A DNA stretch of 12,175 bases from Alphaproteobacteria bacterium (GTDB lineage: Bacteria; Pseudomonadota; Alphaproteobacteria; GCA-2731375). The position numbers and the translations under genes were made by a program. Of this stretch, positions 7,355-12,175 are shown piece by piece; position 1 is the stretch's first letter, and the number at the start of each line of letters is the position of its first letter. The notes under the pieces are model-generated. The model did no database searches. It saw only the letters and a list, made by a program, of their open reading frames with translations, and was not told where the DNA came from. Location of the stretch: NCBI GenBank assembly GCA_030746295.1, contig JASLMY010000153.1, positions 1-12,175 on the forward strand. The letters run 5' to 3'.

Positions 7355-8014
7355 ATGGCAGACGAACTGGAAACCGATGAGGTCGCGGAGCTCGAGTCAG
7401 GCGAGGCGCTCGGCGATTGGAGAAGTGCGGAGTATGGGCGCCGACGATATCGACGCTGGCAAATCAATGAGCACGCGAGAGCGCGGAACTCAGGGTCGGA
7501 TCACGCCTGTTTGGTACGAGACATATCTCCCGGGGGATCTCGCATAGAGTTCGATGGCTCGACCGCTCTGGCAGTGAACGACAGAGTCATTCTGGAACTT
7601 GAAGGATATTATCCGCTGCTTTGCGAAGTGCGAAGCAATCTGGACGGAAGCCTGGGCCTCGCGTTCCTTCACGATGTCCAGGGCCAACAGAGCTTGGCAA
7701 ACTGGCTGACGCTCAAGGAGTATGGGAGGCGTCGCGATCGACGCAAGAATATAGAGACTGAGGCGAGGATTCATCGAGATGAGCTGGAACTTGCGTGTAT
7801 CACGCAGAACGTTTCGCTCGGCGGTGCTAAAGCGAAACTCGAAGAGGCCGCGGAATTGGCGTTGGGAGCAGCCGTTGCTTTCGAAATCCAGGGACTGATG
7901 CCCATCCCCGCCCACATCAGACGCAAGATTCAAGACACCGTCAGCGTTCGGTTCGATCATTCGCCGGCGACGCAAAACGCTTTGCGTGATTGGTTGCAGC
8001 AAGTGCCCTTTTGA
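7355..8014 (+). CDS. Tandem PilZ-domain protein, predicted c-di-GMP receptor
   Basis: The 219-residue protein is made almost wholly of two PilZ units. Unit one (about 27-118) has the arginine cluster RRRYRR (29-34) and DISPGG (56-61). Unit two (about 123-217) has RRRDRR (125-130) and NVSLGG (152-157). Each thus has the full RxxxR plus [D/N]xSxxG pair that binds cyclic di-GMP, a second messenger governing motility, biofilm and polysaccharide output. There is no enzymatic, DNA-binding or membrane part, so it likely acts as a cytoplasmic adaptor that passes the signal to a partner. The first 25 residues are acidic and probably flexible. ATG 7355 has only a weak purine stretch (GGGA at 7340-7343). 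Codons ending in A or T are more frequent than in the neighbours, which could mean low expression or foreign origin. Target unknown. Confidence 0.88.
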   Translation: MADELETDEVAELESGEALGDWRSAEYGRRRYRRWQINEHARARNSGSDHACLVRDISPGGSRIEFDGSTALAVNDRVILELEGYYPLLCEVRSNLDGSLGLAFLHDVQGQQSLANWLTLKEYGRRRDRRKNIETEARIHRDELELACITQNVSLGGAKAKLEEAAELALGAAVAFEIQGLMPIPAHIRRKIQDTVSVRFDHSPATQNALRDWLQQVPF

Positions 8015-8150
8015 ACCGTGCCTCAGGATAGACCGACCAGCTTTCGACGTTGCCGCATCGGGACTCGAGCGGCGCCGGGACGGCAGAATCCAGCCAAGTA
8101 AGCATGCGCGGCAACTCTGACGATCGCGCGCGGTTTCATCCGCCCTCTTG

Positions 8151-8169
8151 ATGCGGCTTGGAGCCGCGT
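8151..8169. terminator. Short GC hairpin between convergent genes, possible weak terminator
   Basis: GCGGCT (8153-8158), a three-base loop TGG, and AGCCGC (8162-8167) form a perfect 6-bp stem that extends to 8 bp with one G-T pair. It lies between the convergent PilZ and enoyl-CoA hydratase genes. No T-run follows on either strand, so it would not be a classical Rho-independent terminator. The rest of the 175-bp gap (8015-8189) shows nothing else. Confidence 0.3.
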
Positions 8170-8189
8170 AGGAGGGACGTTGCGCTGTC

Positions 8190-8975
8190 CTACTGTCCCC
8201 TGAACTCCGGTTTCTCGCGGGCAGGGAAGGCGTCGGCGCCGGCCTCGTTGTCGGCGGTGCCGTAGGTCGCGATCAGGCCCTCGGTCTCGAGCGCCAGCGC
8301 GGTCTCGAGCTCGGCCAGCGTCACCCGGTTCAGCACCTTCTTGGCAAGCGCCACCGAGACCGGCGCGTTGGCGGCGATCTCGGCCGCCAGTGCGCGGGCC
8401 CGCGTTTCGAGCTCGGCGCCCGGGACGACTTCGTCGACGAGGCCGATCGCGAGCGCCCGGCCGGCGTCGATCTGACGGCCGGTGTAGATCAGTTGCTTGG
8501 CTTGGCTGGGTCCCACGATGCGGGGCAGCAGCAGGCTGGCGCCGCCGGAGATGAAACGGCCGATGGTGACCTCGGGAAAGCCGAAGCGGGCCTCCTCGGC
8601 GGCCAGCCGCAGGTCGGCGGCGAGCGCGATTTCGACCCCGCCGCCCAGCGCATAGCCGTTGATCGCGGCGACGATCGGCATCGGTGCCTGGATCAGCTCG
8701 CGGGCGAGCTGCTGCTGATTGCGCTCGATTCGCTGGCGGGTCTGGGCCTGGCTCTCGCCGCGCCAGGCGGTCTCCTTCAAGTCGGCGCCGACGCAGAAGG
8801 CGCGGCCGTTGCCGGTCAGAATCGCGGCGCGGATGCCGTCGAGGCTCTGCAGATCGCGGACCGCATCGACCAGCTCGCCCCACATCGGCTGGTTGAGGGC
8901 GTTCAGGACCTCCGGCCGGTCGAGACGGATGGTGGCGAGCGGGGCCGCGACCTCGACCTGCACATGCTCCGCCAT
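8190..8975 (-). CDS. Enoyl-CoA hydratase/isomerase (crotonase) family protein
   Basis: The 261-residue protein is a complete crotonase of normal length. Oxyanion-hole segments are GNGRAFCVGADLKE (55-68) and NGYALGGGVEIALAAD (106-121). Both acid/base glutamates of true hydratases are kept: Glu115 in GGGVEIAL and Glu135 in FGFPEVTIG. The adjoining stretch GRFISGGASLLLPR differs from the common GxxPGAGGTQRLPR. It most likely adds water to a 2-enoyl-CoA, in fatty acid, branched-chain or aromatic acid breakdown; the exact acyl group is unknown. The ATG at 8975 has AAGGAGGG 4 bases upstream; the frame continues upstream only as shadow of the amidohydrolase gene. That gene's stop lies 14 bp before this start on the same strand, so the two are very probably one operon and may act in one degradation pathway. 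Confidence 0.9.
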   Translation of the reverse strand: MAEHVQVEVAAPLATIRLDRPEVLNALNQPMWGELVDAVRDLQSLDGIRAAILTGNGRAFCVGADLKETAWRGESQAQTRQRIERNQQQLARELIQAPMPIVAAINGYALGGGVEIALAADLRLAAEEARFGFPEVTIGRFISGGASLLLPRIVGPSQAKQLIYTGRQIDAGRALAIGLVDEVVPGAELETRARALAAEIAANAPVSVALAKKVLNRVTLAELETALALETEGLIATYGTADNEAGADAFPAREKPEFRGQ

Positions 8976-8979
8976 CCGT

Positions 8980-8987
8980 CCCTCCTT
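8980..8987 (-). promoter_or_regulatory. Strong ribosome binding site for the enoyl-CoA hydratase
   Basis: AAGGAGGG on the minus strand, 4 bases before ATG 8975 and just after the TAG of the amidohydrolase gene. It settles the start of the hydratase, whose frame is open well beyond it. Confidence 0.65.
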
Positions 8988-8989
8988 CG

Positions 8990-9799
8990 CTAGTTCGCTG
9001 CCGTCTCGGCCAGGAGACGCGCGGCGTTTTCGCCCATCAGTTTGGGCAGGACTTCCGGCTTCAGCGGCAGGGCCCGGGCCTCGGCGACGGCACGGGCGAC
9101 GGGGATCATCGAATCGGTGGCAAAGAGCACCCGGTCTTGCAGCAGGCTGTCGGCGAAGCGCAGGAAAACCTCCCAGCCGCTCCCTGCCATGGCCAGATAC
9201 TTGGGCGCGATGCCGCCGATCTCGAGGTAGAGGCTCGGGTGCTTGCGGGCGATCGCGACGCTCTCGGCCACCCAGGGCCAGCCGCCGTGGTTGAGGACGA
9301 CCACGAGGCCCGGAAAATCGCAGGCGACGTCGTCGAGATAGAGCGGTCGGCCGTAATCCATGGCGCGGTCGCTCGAATAGTTGATGCCGGTGTGGACCGT
9401 GACGGGCACGCCGTATTCCAGGCATTTCAGGTAGAGGGGGTAGTACTTGCGGTGGTTGGCATGGAGGCCGCTGGCGAAGGGTTGTAGATTGAGTCCAAGC
9501 AAGCCCAGCTCCTCGACCGCGCGCTTCAGCTCGTCTACGGCGGCGAAGCCGGTGAAGCGGTCGGGATGGCGGCGCACCAGCGCGGCCACCCGATCGTTGT
9601 CCTGTCGGTAGTCGCCCGAGGCCCACTCGGCCTGGATCACCGCCCGCTCGATGCCGGCAGCCTCCAGCTCGGCCACGAGCTCGTCCTCGCCGTAGGAGAC
9701 CGCCTCCAGGTCGAAGACCGCGGTATAGCGGCGCATGTAGTCGGCCCGGTCGCGGGCCCGGTCCGGCTTCGGCAGCTGCACCCGGAAGTCGATCACCAT
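8990..9799 (-). CDS. Amidohydrolase-2 family protein lacking the N-terminal HxH motif
   Basis: The 269-residue TIM-barrel protein belongs to the amidohydrolase-related group (PF04909 type) that includes carboxymuconate-semialdehyde and resorcylate decarboxylases and lactone hydrolases. Later barrel residues are present: His136 in VTVHTG, His171 in LNHGGWPW, and Asp229 in LFATDS. The N-terminal strand, which usually reads IDxHxH and supplies two zinc ligands, is IDFRVQ here, with Arg6 and Gln8 in place of the histidines. Metal binding must therefore be altered or absent, so the reaction cannot be inferred from well-studied members. ATG 9799 has no good ribosome site at normal distance (AGGAGG lies about 14 bases or more upstream). 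The gene is followed after 14 bp by the enoyl-CoA hydratase and preceded, 62 bp away, by the caspase-like gene on the same strand. Confidence 0.85.
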   Translation of the reverse strand: MVIDFRVQLPKPDRARDRADYMRRYTAVFDLEAVSYGEDELVAELEAAGIERAVIQAEWASGDYRQDNDRVAALVRRHPDRFTGFAAVDELKRAVEELGLLGLNLQPFASGLHANHRKYYPLYLKCLEYGVPVTVHTGINYSSDRAMDYGRPLYLDDVACDFPGLVVVLNHGGWPWVAESVAIARKHPSLYLEIGGIAPKYLAMAGSGWEVFLRFADSLLQDRVLFATDSMIPVARAVAEARALPLKPEVLPKLMGENAARLLAETAAN

Positions 9800-9861
9800 G
9801 ACGGCACTCGGCGCCTCCTCCTGCGACCGGGCGAAGTATGACCGAGGCCGGCTCCGGGCGT

Positions 9862-12054
9862 CTATAGCCCCCTGGCGACGCGGAAGCCGACGGCATAGTG
9901 GCGGCCGTCGGGGAGGTCCCAGTGCCGGTCCGCCGAACGCAAAGCCCGGGGCGACTCGTTCCAGGCGCCACCGCGCAGGACCCGGCCTTCGCAGGCGTCG
10001 CCGCTGCGGGCACCGCCGTCGCTCGCTGCGCCGGCGTAGCTTCTGGCCCAGCAGTCCTCGACCCATTCCCAGACGTTGCCGATCAGGTCGTGAAGGCCGA
10101 AGGCGTTGGCGCGGTAGCTGCCGACGGGCGCGGTGTTGAGATGGCCATCATCGCAAGGTGCTACCCGCCAGCCGGGGTGGCGTTGCCGCGCCCGTTGGTC
10201 GGCGCCGTTGGCGTGGCGGCAGATCTCGGCCTCGCTTCGATCGTCGCCCCAGGGGCGCCGTTCCGAGCCGCCGGCGCGGGCGGCGTATTCCCACTCGGCC
10301 TCGCTCAACAGGCGATAGGCCTTGCCGGTGCGCTTGGAGATCCAGGCGATGTAGGCCTTGGCGTCGTCCCAGCCGACGTCGATCACCGGCCGCCGGCCGC
10401 GGCCCCAGCCCCGGTCGTCCGGCCGATGGCCGTTGCAGCCGCCGTCCCTTACGCAGGCCTCCCATTCGGCGAAGCTGACCTCGAACTTGCCGACGGCGAA
10501 GGGCGCCTGAATCGTCACTCGGTGCTGGGGCCCCTCGTCCGCGCCGCGCCCCGCCTCGTCGGCGGGCGAGCCCATCAGGAACGATCCCGCCGGCAGCACC
10601 ACCATCTCCGGGCAGCGCTCGCAGTCGCGGAAACTGTCGCCCGCGGCTCTGCCTTCGGGGTAGGTGCCCACGGCCGGCGTCGGCCCGGGCCCGCCGGACG
10701 GTTTCGCCGCCCCCTTGGCCGCCAGGCGTCGCTTTCGCTCGGCCGCCCGCCAGGCGCCGCGTTCCTGCAAAAGCGGGGCGTAGACGTAGCCGAGGCTCTC
10801 GCCCTGGCGCTCGACCTTGAGCCACTTGCCGTCCGCCGTCTTGCCGGCGACGTAAATCTCGGTGCCGGCCGCCAGGCTCAACACGCCAGCACCGCCGACG
10901 GCGGGGGCATCGCGGACGAGGGCGTCCTTCACCGCGACATAGGTCGCCTCCACCGGCTGCAAGCCCGCCTCCAGCTGGCGTGAGCGTGGCAGCGTAGCGA
11001 CCTGTCGCAGTGTCTCCAGCCGGTTCCGCGCCAGGTCTGCGAAGAGGCCGTCGGGGAACTTCTTCAGATACGCTTCGAAGTCCGCGGCATGCTCGCTATC
11101 CTTGACCGAGCGCCAGAAGAGCGCCTCCATGTTGGGTTTGGGCGCAGCCTCGGGCTTGGCAGGCCTTCGAGTGCCGGCCGCGTCTCCTTCGAGGCGAAAG
11201 ACGAAATCGCCCTCGTTGAAGTGGACGTCGTGCAGCTTGCCGTATTGCGGTGTCTGTGCCGCGTCGGTGAGCGAAGCGACCTTCTGCGAGAGATAGAGCC
11301 CCAACTCGTCGCCGGTGACGAAGCCGTCGTCGGTGACGTCGGCGTCCTCGGCGCCCGAGAGCGCACGCAGGAAGAGGGTCCGGAACGAGCCGTCGTCGCG
11401 GACCTGCTGGCCGGCCGTGCCGGAGGTGATGAACTGGCGCACGGGCTGGGTGGTCTTGGCCGAGATCGCCGCCGGCACGGCGCCCGAGCGGGCCGAGAAG
11501 ATGGTGCCCGAGAAACAGGCGTCGAAGACGCTCAAGACATGGGTCGCGTCGGCCAGCCGCATCAGGCTTTCGAAGGACCGCATGTGCAGCGCCACCAGCT
11601 TGAAGCGCGGGTCGGTCGGCGGTGGCGCGTCGGCCGGGACCAGGAAACCCTCGCCGGCGATCGAATGACCGTGGCCGGCGTACCAGAGAAAGAGCCGGGC
11701 ATCGAAGTCGCGACCCTTGAGGACGAAGAACTCTTCCAAGGCTTGGGCCATCTCGGCGCCCTTGAGGTCGGTCATCAAGGTGACCTCGAAACCCCGGGCC
11801 CGGAACGCCTCGGCGACCGCCTTGGCGTCGGCGACGGCGTTCTGCAGCCGGGGCCAGCCAGCCGCGTAGTCGTCGATGCCGATCACCAGGGCGTACGAGC
11901 GGTCGTAGAGGTCGGCGACGTCGACGTTCGACGCCGCGTCGGCGCGTGGCGCCGGGCCGAAGAGCAACAGTGCCGAGAGCATCGCGGCCAGCCGGGCCGC
12001 GCGACGTGTCAACGCCGGAGTAAAAGTACACCACTGGCCGGCGTAAAAATGCAT
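9862..12054 (-). CDS. Secreted caspase-like protein with EF-hand-like loop, SH3 and FGE-sulfatase/C-lectin-fold domains
   Basis: Numbered from ATG 12054 (730 residues). An arginine-containing N terminus and hydrophobic core (about 25-33) ending PRADAAS look like a Sec signal peptide, cut after Ala40. The peptidase C14-like domain (about 50-290) has catalytic His128 in WYAGHG and Cys180 in VFDACFSGT. A DxTxDGxVxxxE loop (239-250) resembles a calcium-binding EF-hand. A helical stretch with DFEAYLKKFPDGLFA (about 308-350) leads to a bacterial SH3-like domain (about 370-429), a charged linker, and an FGE-sulfatase-type domain (about 483-730) with LPAGSFLMGS, YRLLSEAEWEYAARAG and IGNVWEWVEDC. The cysteine pair of true formylglycine-generating enzymes is missing, so this domain probably binds rather than modifies. 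Likely a periplasmic or secreted protease with a ligand-binding head. The start is uncertain: GTG 12057 and TTG 12012 are alternatives. The amidohydrolase gene follows after 62 bp. Confidence 0.88.
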   Translation of the reverse strand: MHFYAGQWCTFTPALTRRAARLAAMLSALLLFGPAPRADAASNVDVADLYDRSYALVIGIDDYAAGWPRLQNAVADAKAVAEAFRARGFEVTLMTDLKGAEMAQALEEFFVLKGRDFDARLFLWYAGHGHSIAGEGFLVPADAPPPTDPRFKLVALHMRSFESLMRLADATHVLSVFDACFSGTIFSARSGAVPAAISAKTTQPVRQFITSGTAGQQVRDDGSFRTLFLRALSGAEDADVTDDGFVTGDELGLYLSQKVASLTDAAQTPQYGKLHDVHFNEGDFVFRLEGDAAGTRRPAKPEAAPKPNMEALFWRSVKDSEHAADFEAYLKKFPDGLFADLARNRLETLRQVATLPRSRQLEAGLQPVEATYVAVKDALVRDAPAVGGAGVLSLAAGTEIYVAGKTADGKWLKVERQGESLGYVYAPLLQERGAWRAAERKRRLAAKGAAKPSGGPGPTPAVGTYPEGRAAGDSFRDCERCPEMVVLPAGSFLMGSPADEAGRGADEGPQHRVTIQAPFAVGKFEVSFAEWEACVRDGGCNGHRPDDRGWGRGRRPVIDVGWDDAKAYIAWISKRTGKAYRLLSEAEWEYAARAGGSERRPWGDDRSEAEICRHANGADQRARQRHPGWRVAPCDDGHLNTAPVGSYRANAFGLHDLIGNVWEWVEDCWARSYAGAASDGGARSGDACEGRVLRGGAWNESPRALRSADRHWDLPDGRHYAVGFRVARGL
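12014..12048. repeat. Two 12-bp direct repeats, 23-bp period, at the caspase gene start
   Basis: GCCGGAGTAAAA (12014-12025) and GCCGGCGTAAAA (12037-12048) match at 11 of 12 positions and are spaced about two helical turns apart. They lie inside the first codons if translation begins at ATG 12054, but just upstream of the coding part if the TTG at 12012 is the true start. In that case they could be an operator. The regulatory role is inference. Confidence 0.4.
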
Positions 12055-12112
12055 CACCTGCTGTGAAGCAGAATCCGGTGTTGCGGGTTGTCCCGGCAGT
12101 CCATAGGAGGGC

Positions 12113-12164
12113 CCCGCGCTGCTTCGTGTAGCGCTATGCGTTACGCGAAGCGAAGCAGCGCGGG
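12113..12164. repeat. Long inverted repeat at the window edge
   Basis: CCCGCGCTGCTTCG (12113-12126) is the exact reverse complement of 12151-12164. The 24-base loop holds a second stem (12128-12133 with 12139-12144, one G-T pair). The right arm starts inside a tandem CGAAGCGAAG. It lies about 60 bp upstream of the caspase-like gene. It could be a terminator of a gene outside the window, a REP-like element, or part of the regulatory region. No T-run follows within view. The rest of 12055-12175 shows no gene. Confidence 0.65.
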
Positions 12165-12175
12165 AGGTGCCTGTG

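Noticed and set aside
8976..10066. N-terminal extensions of the hydratase (to 10013) and amidohydrolase (to 10066) frames
   Set aside because: The extensions run through neighbouring genes in the wrong frame and lack family similarity; family start blocks begin at 8975 and 9799.
9898..12066. Long plus-strand frames over the caspase-like gene (9898-10983 and 11089-12066)
   Set aside because: The minus-strand frame encodes several clear domains; the plus frames are antisense shadows without motifs.
1..12175. CRISPR array, tRNA or rRNA gene, insertion sequence, reverse transcriptase or retroelement template repeat
   Set aside because: I read both strands and saw no regularly spaced repeats, cloverleaf, transposase or reverse transcriptase motif, and no second copy of the 9862-9984 sequence.

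Overview
The window is GC-rich, densely coding chromosomal DNA that looks like an alphaproteobacterium, probably from the Rhodospirillales/Kiloniellales side. This rests on high GC at third codon positions, a MutL with the metal-dependent endonuclease motif and no MutH nearby, the order M16 peptidase - pgi - mutL (which I recall from such genomes but cannot check here), and a dispersed palindromic repeat whose shadow translation is the familiar 'IPVKAGIQ' type. The genus cannot be fixed from the sequence.

Left part (1-3835, plus strand): the 3' end of an M16 (pitrilysin-like) peptidase; a 272-bp spacer with a paired-hairpin repeat (497-551) and a small dyad; then glucose-6-phosphate isomerase (pgi) and mutL joined by a TGATG overlap and probably translationally coupled.

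Middle part (3836-6956): a nucleotidyltransferase of the NTP_transf_6 type (minus) converges on mutL with a 13-bp gap and diverges from a GNAT acetyltransferase (plus). The GNAT gene overlaps by 26 bp, tail to tail, a class I glutamine amidotransferase (minus). Upstream of that lies an isopenicillin N synthase-like 2-oxoglutarate/Fe(II) oxygenase (minus).

6957-8189: a 398-bp divergent spacer with no convincing gene (one tiny ORF with a very good ribosome binding site), then a gene for a protein made of two PilZ domains, each with a complete c-di-GMP signature. Codon use in this part looks less GC-biased than its surroundings.

Right part (8190-12054, all minus): in transcription order, a secreted caspase-like/EF-hand-like/SH3/formylglycine-generating-enzyme-fold protein, an amidohydrolase-2 protein that has lost the N-terminal HxH metal motif, and an enoyl-CoA hydratase. 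The last two are 14 bp apart with a strong ribosome binding site and likely form an operon. The last 118 bp hold a 14-bp perfect inverted repeat and no gene.

The strongest lead for something unusual is the caspase-like protein. Its fold domain lacks the catalytic cysteines of true formylglycine-generating enzymes, and its last 40 residues have the layout seen in variable proteins of diversity-generating retroelements. No reverse transcriptase or template repeat is visible in the window, so this remains a hypothesis.
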